Shown: piece after piece, positions 50,776-59,722 of the stretch
Position numbering within the stretch: the first letter of the stretch is position 1
Layout: each line of letters opens with the position of its first letter
Source: an uncultured Chloroflexus sp.
GTDB taxonomy: Bacteria > Chloroflexota > Chloroflexia > Chloroflexales > Chloroflexaceae
NCBI RefSeq assembly: GCF_937951745.1
Contig: NZ_CALFBQ010000007.1
Location: forward strand, 88,980 to 152,979
Direction of reading: 5' to 3'
Length of the DNA stretch: 64,000 bases
Position numbers and translations under genes: made by a program
The notes under the pieces: generated by a model
What the model was told of the DNA's origin: nothing
Seen by the model: only the letters and a program-made list of their open reading frames with translations
Database searches by the model: none

Positions 50776-52067
50776 GCGCGCACCCTCACCGTAAGCGGCC
50801 TCGAAAATTGGGTCAACCGCTTTTCCCAATCGAAGACCCAGCTACCGAGCGCGTTCCGTCGCAACCACTGGCCGATCTGACCGCCGATCTCGACGTGGCG
50901 TTCGCCGAGCGGCCCCACTGCGTGCGCGCGCTAGAAGCGCTGCCCGGTCTGCGCGTGCCAGACGATGTACGGGCAGCATACGAGCGAGCTCAGCGGCCAG
51001 TGCGTTCGGCAAGCGCATCCCAACCGCGCCGTACTGTGCCAGATCGCGCGTCGGTGCGTGGTGGTACCGAGCAAGCAGGTAGGTCAAGCGCACCAACTGG
51101 CAGTACACGACCAATATCCACGCTCGGGGTACGTACATCCCAAGCGGATATAGCCGCTACCCCTTGCTCGCCGGTGAAGAGTGGTGCCGGCGGATACGGG
51201 GCAGCGCAGGCTCCGATGGCGCGTGAGCCATTAACGCCAGTCCAATACGAACCAGCCCGCACCCGCACAACAGCAGAGGTAGCCGTTGCCGAACGGCCTG
51301 CGCAACCTGTTCGCTCTGTCTCTACCACGTTCGCCGAACGGTTGCCAAATGAGGTGTTTGCTGAAGAAATAGCATTGCCGCTACCGGCGCGGCGATTCAC
51401 ACCGTCACCGGTTGCTGGCTGGTTCAGCCACCCGCTGGTCATGGCCGTGGTTGGGGTGATAAGTGTGGTGGTGATCGCCCTTGCGTGGATGGTGTCGCCT
51501 TCATCGCCAATTCTGAGTTTCCAGTACAATCGTACTGGCATCGGCAGCCAGGAAGTGACCGCGAATATGGCTTTGGCTGCTATGCCGTCACCGGGTGATC
51601 ACCGGTTGCGCGTTGCTCCTAGCCTCTCGCCGGCGCAGATCGACCAGATTTTGCGCAGCTACGACTCGCCAGCGGCTGGCACTGGCGAGATCTGGTACCG
51701 GCTGGGTGTTGAATATAACATCGATCCGGCTTACGCCGTCGCGTTCTTCATCCACGAGAGCAGCGCGGGCACCAACCTCAATTGGGCCGGGCGCAAGCCA
51801 GATGGCAGCACGACCCACAATGTCGGCAACATTATCTGCGCCGGCTATCCTACCTGCTATGGCCGCTTCCGCGATTATCCCGATTGGGAGACCGGGATTG
51901 CTGATTGGTATCGCCTCATCGACGTGGAATATATCCGCGGGCGTGGCTTGCAGACGGTAGCCGACGTGATTCCGATCTACGCGCCGTCCTTTGAGAATGA
52001 TGTGCAGGGCTATATTACCGTGGTGACGAGCCTTGTTGACCGGTGGCGAGCCGGGCAGGTGCCGTGA
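50772..52067 (+). CDS. membrane-anchored glucosaminidase-like peptidoglycan hydrolase
   Basis: 431 residues from GTG 50772. A long cytosolic, Pro/Ala/Arg-rich, low-complexity N-terminus (1-210) precedes a membrane helix (about 228-250, PLVMAVVGVISVVVIALAW). The outer C-terminal domain (about 285-430) resembles lysozyme-like glucosaminidases: GEIWYRLGVEYNIDPAYAVA, HESSAGTNLNWAGRKPDGST, VGNIICAGYPTCYG and DWETGIADWYRLID. The Glu of FFIHESSAG is a candidate catalytic acid. The large cytosolic segment is unusual and may link to the division or stress machinery. Coupled by GTGA to the preceding gene. Confidence 0.82.
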   Translation: MSAHPHRKRPRKLGQPLFPIEDPATERVPSQPLADLTADLDVAFAERPHCVRALEALPGLRVPDDVRAAYERAQRPVRSASASQPRRTVPDRASVRGGTEQAGRSSAPTGSTRPISTLGVRTSQADIAATPCSPVKSGAGGYGAAQAPMAREPLTPVQYEPARTRTTAEVAVAERPAQPVRSVSTTFAERLPNEVFAEEIALPLPARRFTPSPVAGWFSHPLVMAVVGVISVVVIALAWMVSPSSPILSFQYNRTGIGSQEVTANMALAAMPSPGDHRLRVAPSLSPAQIDQILRSYDSPAAGTGEIWYRLGVEYNIDPAYAVAFFIHESSAGTNLNWAGRKPDGSTTHNVGNIICAGYPTCYGRFRDYPDWETGIADWYRLIDVEYIRGRGLQTVADVIPIYAPSFENDVQGYITVVTSLVDRWRAGQVP

Positions 52068-52206
52068 GGTCACGACGTGGCGGTATTGCGTTGTACCGGT
52101 TTGGTCTCAGACGCTTGTCGCTACGATGTGAAACCTGAAGACGCTGGTCTACAGCTTTTGCTGCGCTGGTCTAATCCGTGATGAAGTGTCTAGGGCATCG
52201 TGGGGT

Positions 52207-52257
52207 AATACTAGTTCTTGATGCGGCAGTGCAACTGCCGCACTCCATCATAGTATT
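52207..52257. terminator. extended hairpin upstream of the M23 gene
   Basis: Inner stem TGCGGCAGT-gca-ACTGCCGCA (52222-52242) inside arms AATACTA (52207) and TAGTATT (52251). Could end the upstream transcript or fold in the leader of the M23 gene. Confidence 0.55.
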
Positions 52258-52281
52258 GGCAACCATACACTCAGAAGTTCT

Positions 52282-52926
52282 ATGCGGAACATCGCAATCA
52301 TCCTTATCATCGCGCTCGCTGCCTTTGTCTTACTCGGCATGGCCAACAGTAACCGGCGCGTGTTGAGCGGCTGGCGCGGCCCGGTGGGCGCTGGCGAGGC
52401 GAGTGTTGCCAATGCGGCAGCAGCGCCGGCTCAGGCGTTAGTCGGTGTGGCCCAGCCCCAAGGACGCGGCTTCGATGCGGCGCTCGTGCCAAGCGGCAAC
52501 CCGTTGCGGGCAGCTCATACGGTGATAACGCAAGGATATGGGGTGGGGACGCATGCGCCGGCTAGCGTCTGGGGTGCGATCGATCTCGCCCTTGATAGCG
52601 ATGGCGACGGCAAAGCTGATCCCGAAGGGACGTGGAACCAACCGGTGTATGCGACCCATGCCGGGCGCGTGACGTTGACGCGCGAGAGCTGGCCAGCCGG
52701 CAATCACATTTGGGTGACGAATGAGCAGTACCGCACCGGCTACGCTCACCTTGCCGGCTTTGCGGTCAGCGATGGGCAGTGGGTCAATCCCGGTGATCTG
52801 ATCGGCTACATCGGTTCGACCGGTATGTCGAGCGGGCCGCACCTCGACTATCAGGTATGGGTCTGGCGCGATGGCCGGTGGGTGAACCAAAACCCGCTCG
52901 ATTATATCCAACGAATGGGGGAATGA
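52282..52926 (+). CDS. M23-like (LytM) peptidase family protein with altered zinc ligands
   Basis: A 214-residue exported or anchored protein, signal/anchor helix at residues 3-20 (NIAIILIIALAAFVLLG). The M23 beta-core (about 75-205) has VITQGYGVGTHAPA, WGAIDLALDSDGDGKADPEG, NQPVYATHAGRVTL, GYAHLAGF and SSGPHLDYQVW. Classical Zn ligands are H-x3-D and the second His of HxH. Here the His four before the Asp is Trp, and HxH reads HLD. Catalytic His candidates in AHL and GPH remain. It may be a non-catalytic wall-binding or regulatory protein, or use a different metal site. Confidence 0.8.
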   Translation: MRNIAIILIIALAAFVLLGMANSNRRVLSGWRGPVGAGEASVANAAAAPAQALVGVAQPQGRGFDAALVPSGNPLRAAHTVITQGYGVGTHAPASVWGAIDLALDSDGDGKADPEGTWNQPVYATHAGRVTLTRESWPAGNHIWVTNEQYRTGYAHLAGFAVSDGQWVNPGDLIGYIGSTGMSSGPHLDYQVWVWRDGRWVNQNPLDYIQRMGE

Positions 52927-52946
52927 GTAAACGAATAAACGAATCG

Positions 52947-52988
52947 GGCCAACAAGGAGGTGATCATTCTTTTCCTCGTTGGCCTTTC
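52947..52988. terminator. bidirectional hairpin after the M23 gene
   Basis: GGCCAAC...GAGG (52947-52960) pairs with CCTC...GTTGGCC (52974-52984) with a small bulge; TTTCG follows. Between convergent genes. Confidence 0.6.
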
Positions 52989-53068
52989 GATTCTGTTGAC
53001 GAGCGCGTGATGATAGTAATATGCGCTATTTCCTTCCGGTTGTTAGGTGACTGAGCCGATTGCTCGTG

Positions 53069-54025
53069 CTACGCCGAGTTTGAAACTTTTTCCTGTTCCG
53101 GTGCAAACTCAATGACCTCGCCGCGTGCCTGTGGCTGCCCGCAATCCGGCGTCGCTGCCTGATCGGCAAGGCCAAGCGTCGCTGCACGCCATGCTTTGGC
53201 GGCATACAGGCCGTGCGGGTCAACCTTCAGGCTGGCGCGGAATTGCTCGTTGGCCATTTCAGTTTCGCCGCACTGCCAAAGCAGCGTACCAAGCTGGTAG
53301 TGCAATGAGCTGCGAGTGGCAGGCGGACAAGCCGGGGCCAGCCGGATCGCTTGTGCAAGGTAGGAGACCGCTTCGGTGCGTCGCCCAGTCTTGAGTAAGT
53401 GGTCGACGAGCGCGCAATAGATGACGGCGCGATCAGATGGGCGGCGGGCATAGGGGAGCGCAGCGCGCAAATAGTTCTCGATCTGCCGATCCTCTTTAGC
53501 GCAATTACTCAGAGTCATAGTTGCCTCAGACATGCTTTGTTGCAAATAGCGCGCATACCGCGCACAGCGGAGTGCTGCGTCCGTTTCTTCGGCTAAGACA
53601 TGCGCAGCAGCTAGCGCAGCGTAGAACTTAGGGTTATCCTGATCAAGCCGGCAAGCCTGCTGGAGATACTCAACAGCTAATTTGATGCGATTGCGTTGTA
53701 ACGCGTTAATACCCAACAGCCAGTACACCTCCGCGGAGTAGGGGTACATGCGGTGCGCGGTGCTGGCCAAAGCAGTGACTTTGTGGTAGTGTCCGTTCTG
53801 AAAGTGCTGCCAGGCGCGCCATAACAGCAGATAACGAGCAAGAAACCAAAGACCGCTCAATGCGCCAAACGTTAACGCTACCGGTGACCAGCCGGTAACT
53901 TTAATCCACACCATACACGGTAGTAAGACAACAAGTTCTGGCGTTTGCAAGAGCGCACGTCCGAGCCAGCGCGTCGCGAAATGGTGGGGTGGGATAGGAG
54001 AAGGATCGGGTGGTTGGGTGGCCAT
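53069..54025 (-). CDS. TPR-containing membrane protein
   Basis: 318 residues. N-terminal two membrane segments (about 28-70: LVVLLPCMVWIKVTGWSPVA then LTFGALSGLWFLARYLLLW). Then about five tetratricopeptide-like units, for example YWLLGINALQRNRIKLAVEY, KFYAALAAAHVLAEETDAAL, VIYCALVDHLLKTGRRTEAV and YQLGTLLWQCGETEMANEQF. Likely a cytosolic protein-protein scaffold tethered to the membrane. No enzymatic domain. It converges on the M23 gene; the upstream side is the repeat-rich spacer. Confidence 0.85.
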   Translation of the reverse strand: MATQPPDPSPIPPHHFATRWLGRALLQTPELVVLLPCMVWIKVTGWSPVALTFGALSGLWFLARYLLLWRAWQHFQNGHYHKVTALASTAHRMYPYSAEVYWLLGINALQRNRIKLAVEYLQQACRLDQDNPKFYAALAAAHVLAEETDAALRCARYARYLQQSMSEATMTLSNCAKEDRQIENYLRAALPYARRPSDRAVIYCALVDHLLKTGRRTEAVSYLAQAIRLAPACPPATRSSLHYQLGTLLWQCGETEMANEQFRASLKVDPHGLYAAKAWRAATLGLADQAATPDCGQPQARGEVIEFAPEQEKVSNSA

Positions 54026-54356
54026 ACAAGCTCCTTTACGAGATGCTGATGGTCACAGGCACCGCAACGCTGTTGTAATTAGCATACCTGACCGCAGGGT
54101 TGCAGCCTAGTTCTAAAATTACGATATGTCGTCGTGCGATTCGGCTATGTACAGGATAGCAGGGCGTTGTGACATGTACGGTCACATGGATAGGGGAATT
54201 TGAGTTTTCGTCTCTCACCTTCTTAGTCCCCACACCTACCTGACGGCGGGAGCGAGCAAGCTGCTGAGAGGCATAGCCACAAAAAGACACAAAAGGCCCG
54301 AACATAGGGGAGGGGTAAGGGATGGGGTAAGACATTTACCGCCGAGGGCGTCAAGG
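54026..54356. other. spacer upstream of the TPR gene, no gene found
   Basis: Holds the upstream region of the TPR gene, but no strong promoter, ORF or RNA gene is recognised. Confidence 0.35.
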
Positions 54357-54605
54357 ATGCTCCTCATTCAAAACTCCTTTTCGCCCTTTGCGTCCTTCGC
54401 GCCGTGGCGTTTCATCCCTCTGCGTCTTGGCTTGCTTCGCGCCGTGGCGTTTCATCCCGCACCTGCGGGAGAGGGGATCGTCTCAGGCCACGTCTCTAGC
54501 CGCCCGTCCGTTACGCCCCGCGCCTGCGGGAGAGGGATTGGCAACGAGTACCAACTCAACCCGGCCTGCCGTTACGCCCCGCGTTTGCGGGAGAGGGGGT
54601 GGGGT
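54357..54605. repeat. two repeat families in tandem
   Basis: First, the ctttgcgtcc/cgccgtggcg unit: cttcgcgccgtggcgtttca occurs twice, 41 bases apart (near 54397 and 54438). Second, three copies of a CGCxxCTGCGGGAGAGGG unit (near 54460, 54517 and 54575) separated by unrelated spacers. Both families occur elsewhere in the window (1.7, 3.2, 29.1, 57.1 kb). Confidence 0.65.
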
Positions 54606-54679
54606 GAGCGCAGTAAAACCAACACGCAGGACGATCATCTGATCGCCCTGCGTGCTGTGAAGCCTCACAACCCTTGATT

Positions 54680-55042
54680 GGTGGAGATGGGGGGAGTCGA
54701 ACCCCCGTCCAGAAAGCTAGATCGTAGACATCTACAGGTTTAGCCCCTCGCTTTATCTCGCCCGTGGTCGCGCGAGTGGCAGAGCGACCGGTGGGCCAGC
54801 CTATTGTCTTAGCCGGTCGCGCTTAGGCGAGCGCTACCGGAGCACCCGACTCATGACGCTCAAGCCGCAGCCATCGGGGGAGCTGCGGGGAGCGCGCTGC
54901 CAAATCTCTTAGGCAGCGAGGGCCAGCCGAGGCTGAACCCGAGTGTTATTGTTGGCAGTTATTGCCTTGCCCCTTTTACGTGACTGGGCGGCACGACCTG
55001 CAGTCTACGACGTTCACTCCCTGTCGAAACCAGAGCATCCCC
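54680..55042 (-). ncRNA. ssrA: tmRNA (ssrA)
   Basis: 363-nt one-piece tmRNA rescuing stalled ribosomes. The 5' end is GGGGATGCTCTGG and the 3' end carries the tRNA-like T-arm GGGTTCGACTCCC and CCA encoded at 54682-54680. The acceptor ends pair in the usual tmRNA way. The tag reading frame (54956 down to 54909) encodes ANNNTRVQPRLALAA followed by TAA; the LALAA end is the standard degradation signal. Pseudoknot-like GC-rich segments lie between tag and 3' end. A strong promoter lies just upstream. Confidence 0.97.
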
Positions 55043-55057
55043 GTAACCCGTATGTGA

Positions 55058-55085
55058 AGTATACACCGTTTGATCACGTTGTCAA
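55058..55085 (-). promoter_or_regulatory. promoter of the tmRNA gene
   Basis: Minus-strand TTGACA, 16-base spacer, TATACT. Transcription would begin about 8-9 bases before the mature tmRNA 5' end. Confidence 0.85.
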
Positions 55086-55127
55086 TCGGTCTTGCGATAG
55101 AGATTCGTTAATGTGAGCGGGAAGTGG

Positions 55128-55148
55128 GGGCAGAGCAGCACTCTGCCC
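55128..55148. repeat. GGGCAGAG palindromic repeat copy
   Basis: GGGCAGAG-cagca-CTCTGCCC, an 8-bp perfect hairpin; a partial copy (ggggcagagcggcag) follows at 55162. Related hairpins lie near 59.73 and 60.87 kb. Confidence 0.6.
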
Positions 55149-55255
55149 TTACGGCCTAGTTGGGGCAGAGCGGCAGACGGATCGTACTAACTGTGAGCAG
55201 CGTACTGCGCCGTCTCTACTGGCTGGCTGGGGGCATTGCACCGCTATGCTCTTAC

Positions 55256-55284
55256 TTGCGTGGGGGCGGGTTATAGGAGATACT
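55256..55284 (+). promoter_or_regulatory. candidate promoter of the acyl-CoA synthetase gene
   Basis: TTGCGT, 17-base spacer, GATACT; moderate match. The start codon is 107 bases further. Confidence 0.4.
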
Positions 55285-55390
55285 ATACATATCATTTGGA
55301 TCTAAAAGTAAAACCGCGAAGGTGTGATTCGCTGTTGGCTGTTGCATGGGTGGTGCAGCGCATGCCACAGCGCGAGCGCAGGAGGAGGTC

Positions 55391-57040
55391 ATGGGTAACA
55401 TCTACGACATCGGATTGGAGAAAAACGCTGCGAATTATGTGCCGCTGACGCCATTGTCGTTTCTGAAACGGGCAGCGCTGGTGCATCCGCAGTTGCCGGC
55501 AGTAATCCACGGCGAGCGTCGCTATACGTGGGTACAGGTCTATGAGCGTGTACGGCGATTGGCGTCGGCTCTACGCGCCGCCGGGGTTGGTCACGGCGAT
55601 ACGGTGGCGGCTGTGCTGAGCAATACGCCAGAGATGTACGAGTGCCATTTCGGCGTGCCCGGCGCCGGTGCGGTACTCAATACGATTAATGTCCGGCTCG
55701 ATGCAGCGACCATCGCGTTTATTCTTGATCACGGCGAAGCCAAGGTGTTGATCACCGACCGCGAGTTTGCCCCGGTGGTGAAAGACGCGCTTGACCGGTT
55801 GGGCCGTTCGTTGTTGGTGATCGATGTGGATGATCCAGAGTACACTGGCCCCGGTGACCGGCTTGGTGCGCTCGATTATGAGCAATTTCTGGCGAGTGGC
55901 GATCCGCAGTTCGAGCTGATCTATCCCGCTGATGAGTGGGAGGCGATTTCGCTCAATTATACGTCGGGCACGACCGCTAATCCTAAAGGCGTGGTCTATC
56001 ACCATCGCGGGGCGTATCTCAATGCACTCTCGAATATCGTTTCGTGGGGAATGCCGCACCATGCCGTTTATCTGTGGACGCTGCCGATGTTCCATTGCAA
56101 TGGCTGGTGCTTCCCGTGGACGATGGCGGCGAACGCGGGGACGAACATCTGTTTGCGGAAGGTGGATGCCAAGTTGATTTGGCACGCGATTGAACAGTAT
56201 CGCGTGACGCACTACTGTGGCGCGCCGATTGTCCATTCGCTGATTGCTAATCATGCGCCGGCCCACTGGCGCGCCGGTCAAGGTACGCATAAGGTGAGCG
56301 GATTAATTGCGGCTGCACCGCCGCCGGTGGCGGTGCTGCAGGCGATGACTGAGCTTGGCTTTGACATTACCCACGTGTACGGTCTGACCGAGACCTATGG
56401 CCCGGCGGCGGTGTGCGCCAAGCAACCAGCGTGGGTATCACTGCCGATTGAAGAGCAGGCGCGTTTGAATGGGCGGCAGGGGGTGAATTATCATGCTGAA
56501 GAGGCGATTAGTGTGCTCGATCCGGTGACGATGAAGCCGGTGCCGTGGGATGGCGAGACGATGGGTGAGGTCATGTTCCGCGGTAATATTGTGATGAAAG
56601 GTTATCTCAAGAACCCATCGGCGACTGAAATGGCGTTTCGGGGTGGTTGGTTCCATTCTGGCGATCTGGCAGTGGTGCATCCCGATGGCTACATCAAGAT
56701 TACCGATCGGGCAAAGGATATTATCATTTCGGGCGGTGAAAACATTTCGTCGATCGAGGTTGAGGATGCGCTGTATAAGCATCCGGCGGTGATGCTAGCG
56801 GCGGTAGTGGCAGCCCCTGATCCGAAGTGGGGTGAAGTGCCGCATGCGTTTATCGAATTGCGCGAGGGGGCTTCTGTGACGGAAGAGGAGTTGCAACAGC
56901 ATTGTCGGCAGTTGTTGGCGAGTTATAAGATTCCAAAGAAGTTTACCTTTGGGCCGTTACCGAAGACTTCGACCGGCAAAATTCAGAAGTTTATTTTGCG
57001 CGAACAGGCTAAATCGCGGCAGGCCATCGCTGAGGTTTAG
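55391..57040 (+). CDS. AMP-dependent acyl-CoA synthetase
   Basis: 549-residue member of the ANL (acyl-CoA synthetase/luciferase) superfamily, activating a carboxylic acid with ATP and CoA. AMP-binding P-loop YTSGTTANPKGVVYHHRG (about 190), THVYGLTETYGP (about 340), GWFHSGDLAVVHPDGYIKI and RAKDIIISGGENISSIEVED (about 420-465), with the acetylatable Lys in KTSTGKIQK near the C-terminus. The YHHRGAY form is shared with medium-chain and methylmercaptopropionyl-CoA ligases; the actual acid is not known. GGAGG precedes ATG 55391 by 4 bases. Confidence 0.93.
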   Translation: MGNIYDIGLEKNAANYVPLTPLSFLKRAALVHPQLPAVIHGERRYTWVQVYERVRRLASALRAAGVGHGDTVAAVLSNTPEMYECHFGVPGAGAVLNTINVRLDAATIAFILDHGEAKVLITDREFAPVVKDALDRLGRSLLVIDVDDPEYTGPGDRLGALDYEQFLASGDPQFELIYPADEWEAISLNYTSGTTANPKGVVYHHRGAYLNALSNIVSWGMPHHAVYLWTLPMFHCNGWCFPWTMAANAGTNICLRKVDAKLIWHAIEQYRVTHYCGAPIVHSLIANHAPAHWRAGQGTHKVSGLIAAAPPPVAVLQAMTELGFDITHVYGLTETYGPAAVCAKQPAWVSLPIEEQARLNGRQGVNYHAEEAISVLDPVTMKPVPWDGETMGEVMFRGNIVMKGYLKNPSATEMAFRGGWFHSGDLAVVHPDGYIKITDRAKDIIISGGENISSIEVEDALYKHPAVMLAAVVAAPDPKWGEVPHAFIELREGASVTEEELQQHCRQLLASYKIPKKFTFGPLPKTSTGKIQKFILREQAKSRQAIAEV

Positions 57041-57056
57041 GTGCGGGGGGGCTAAG

Positions 57057-57400
57057 GCGTAAAGGAAGCAACGCAAAGGCACATAGAGCGCGAAGGGTGC
57101 GAAGGATGGGAAATGCAAAGATGCACAGAGCGCGAAGGGTGTTGGGGGTGAGGAAGATATACGCAAGTTGGGCGTCCTCAAGTCTTTGGTGGAACGCTGG
57201 GCCTATACATGTAGCACACTTTACCCCCGCGTGCGAGCCAAAGCAAGTAGTGCCGAAAAGCGCGCAGAGTGCAATGTCGGCCTAACGCAAAGGGCCCAGA
57301 GCGCGAAGGGAGCGAAGGGTGTGAGGTGGGGGGGACATACTAGGTGCACTCTCTGGGCCTTAGCGTAGCTTTGCATCCTTGCGCCTTTGCGTTTAGCATC
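57057..57400. repeat. spacer filled with CGCAAAG-family repeats
   Basis: Four or more copies of gcaaaggcacatagagcgcg-like sequence and its complement (gccttagcgtagctttgc, ccttgcgcctttgcg) occupy the 383-base gap between the synthetase and esterase genes. No ORF with a ribosome-binding site is plausible. Confidence 0.65.
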
Positions 57401-57423
57401 AACGTGAAGACCGGAGCAGGAGT

Positions 57424-58335
57424 ATGGAGATTGATCCACGCGCTCGCCTGTTGGAATGGCCGAGCGCAGCGTTAGGTGTGACCGGGCGGATGTATGTTTA
57501 TGCGCCGCCAGATTATCAGCCAGACGGGCCGCCGCTGCCAGTGGTCTATTTGCTGCGCGGCCACGAGCGCGAGTGGGTCAACCGGCGTGAAGATGAGAGC
57601 CGGATCGGCAGCGCGATTGATGTCTACGAGCGGGTACGGGCGCGCGGTGAGGTGGGGCCGTTGTTGTTGGCAATGCCCGGTTTGGCGAGCGCCGATAATC
57701 GCATTCCCGGTTTGTTGGCCGATTTTGTCGCGCCGGCGCTAGCCGATGCCCCCGGTGTTGGCAGTGGCCGCTTCGCCACCTTCTTTTTCGATGAGGTGTT
57801 GCCGTTATTAGAGCGCGAATTCGGTGCGCATCCAGCAGCGCGGGCACTGACCGGGTTCTCGCTCGGTGGCTATATGGCAGTCAAGGCAGTGGCGCTCCGC
57901 CCTGAGCTGTTTGTCAGCGTCAGCGCCTACGATGGCTCGTTTCCGTATGCCAGCGACGGCGGGCGAATGGCGCGGCGCTACGATACCCTGCTCAACGCGA
58001 CGATGTTCGATCCGGCGCTTGGGCGTCCGCGTGACCCGGAACGTATGCGTATGCATAATCCGGTTTGCCTGTTACTACAAGCTGATCGGGCGGCACTGCG
58101 ACGAATTACGTGGATGATACAATACGGCCCTGAACATATCGAGCCGTGGGGTTCTAATTTCTACCGCGGCGAGTATCTCTTGCGCGCATTGGCGACGTTG
58201 GGTATCGCAAACGCTGTGCCGGTAGCTGCCTTGCCCGATGGCGCACATACATGGGCAGTGGCTGACCGACATCTTGAGCAGGCGTTGCCATTACACTATC
58301 GAGCGTTTGAACGAGTGCTAGTGAGCTACCCATGA
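57424..58335 (+). CDS. putative esterase of the alpha/beta-hydrolase fold
   Basis: 303 residues, resembling the esterase D/antigen-85 family. Nucleophile elbow GFSLGGYMAV (about residue 140), oxyanion-side LPVVYLLRGHEREWVNRRED, and a C-terminal His in LPDGAHTWAVADRHLEQA. Cytosolic; no signal peptide seen. GGAG precedes the ATG. Its last bases overlap the start of the sensor kinase gene (ATGA), so the two are coupled. Substrate not known. Confidence 0.85.
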   Translation: MEIDPRARLLEWPSAALGVTGRMYVYAPPDYQPDGPPLPVVYLLRGHEREWVNRREDESRIGSAIDVYERVRARGEVGPLLLAMPGLASADNRIPGLLADFVAPALADAPGVGSGRFATFFFDEVLPLLEREFGAHPAARALTGFSLGGYMAVKAVALRPELFVSVSAYDGSFPYASDGGRMARRYDTLLNATMFDPALGRPRDPERMRMHNPVCLLLQADRAALRRITWMIQYGPEHIEPWGSNFYRGEYLLRALATLGIANAVPVAALPDGAHTWAVADRHLEQALPLHYRAFERVLVSYP

Positions 58336-59720
58336 AATCGCCGCCGCGGAACACTATCGAATTACTCGTTCGGCTGCGCTGGCCGTTTGCAGCGGTGGTC
58401 GGGTTGCTGTTTGCACTCACCCGGCTGGTTGAAGGATTATTGTTTGATACAGCAATGGAGACACCGGCTGGGCGGGCGGTTGATCCGATTGTATGGGGGG
58501 TGCTCGCGTTTGCCGCGATTTGGATCGTGTTCAGTTGGGCGATCCGGCAAGAGCGTGAGCGGATCTCGAACGAAGCGCGGATGCTCGAAGCGTTGCGCGA
58601 GAGTAACGAGCGGCTAGAACTGTTGTACGAGATTAACCAGCGCGTAGCATCAAGTGCTACGCTTGATGAGGTACTTGATTACGCGATCACGCTGCCGGCG
58701 CGGTTGGTCGATGCTGCCGCAGCGACGATTGTGCTAACCGATGAGCAGGGCCAGCCGTATACGGCACGGGTGACCGGCATCGATGCTGGCGCCCTCGAAC
58801 GAGCACGAGCGGCATTTGGCTTACGGATAATGCCAACCTTGCCGGCACAGCCAACGATATTGCGTCCGCAATACCTGTGCGGTTGGGCATCTTGTCTTAT
58901 TCTCCCCCTTGCCGAACGGCAAGTGCAGCCCATCGGTTGGATCGAAGCGTTTCTCAAGGAGGGTGAAACTGCACTGTACGAAGCGCGTCAACCCTTACTC
59001 GCGACGGTTGCCAGCGAGCTGGCTGAAGCGATCGTAAATAGTCGGCGGCGTGATCGAGCTATCGCGAGTGTGGCAGCAGTTGAACGGGCAATCAGTGCCG
59101 AACGAACCCGTATCGCTCGTGATCTGCATGATGGTGTGGCCCAGTCGCTGGCTTTCATGCGCATGCGGATCAATTTGTGGGAAGATTGGCTTGAACAAGA
59201 CCCGGCCCGACTCCGTGAAGAATTTGCCACGTTCAAAGCCAATCTGCGGGCGCAGATAGAAGAATTGCGGCGCGCGATCTTTGCCCTTCGCCCAATTGAA
59301 ATTGGTCAACTCGGCTTTACCGGTGCCCTACGCCGGTTTGTGGCTGAGTTCGCCGAGCAAAACGACTGGGATATTAGCATTGATTTGAACGAACTACCGC
59401 CCGATCTGCCGCCAGTATTGGAATTGGCGGCGTTTCGGTTTGTGCAGGAGGCGTTAAACAATACGGCGAAACACGCCCAAGCGCGCCGGGTATGGGTGAA
59501 ACTCGGCGTGCGCGATCATGGTCTGATTATTCACGTGCGTGATGATGGGGTTGGTTTTAATCCCGGCGAAGAGCCACCGGCTGGCCATTTGGGGTTACGC
59601 CAGATGCGCGAGCGGGCGGCGGCGCTCGATGGGCAGGTGACGATTATTTCACGTCCCGGCCACGGTACCGAGGTGCGAGTTTGGCTGCCGTTGATCTATT
59701 CGGTGGTGGCGGTGTCGTAA
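58332..59720 (+). CDS. sensor histidine kinase of the NarX/LiaS class (HisKA_3)
   Basis: 462 residues. Two membrane helices at about 15-38 and 53-72, so the sensory loop is short. A GAF-like domain (about 105-245) and a dimerisation helix with the phospho-His in ERTRIARDLHDGVAQSLAFM (about 259) follow. The HATPase domain (about 365-455) shows FVQEALNNTAKHAQA, IIHVRDDGVGFNPGE and LGLRQMRERAAAL. No response regulator gene is adjacent. It begins in the stop of the esterase gene. The hairpin at 59723 follows directly. Confidence 0.92.
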   Translation: MKSPPRNTIELLVRLRWPFAAVVGLLFALTRLVEGLLFDTAMETPAGRAVDPIVWGVLAFAAIWIVFSWAIRQERERISNEARMLEALRESNERLELLYEINQRVASSATLDEVLDYAITLPARLVDAAAATIVLTDEQGQPYTARVTGIDAGALERARAAFGLRIMPTLPAQPTILRPQYLCGWASCLILPLAERQVQPIGWIEAFLKEGETALYEARQPLLATVASELAEAIVNSRRRDRAIASVAAVERAISAERTRIARDLHDGVAQSLAFMRMRINLWEDWLEQDPARLREEFATFKANLRAQIEELRRAIFALRPIEIGQLGFTGALRRFVAEFAEQNDWDISIDLNELPPDLPPVLELAAFRFVQEALNNTAKHAQARRVWVKLGVRDHGLIIHVRDDGVGFNPGEEPPAGHLGLRQMRERAAALDGQVTIISRPGHGTEVRVWLPLIYSVVAVS

Positions 59721-59722
59721 GA

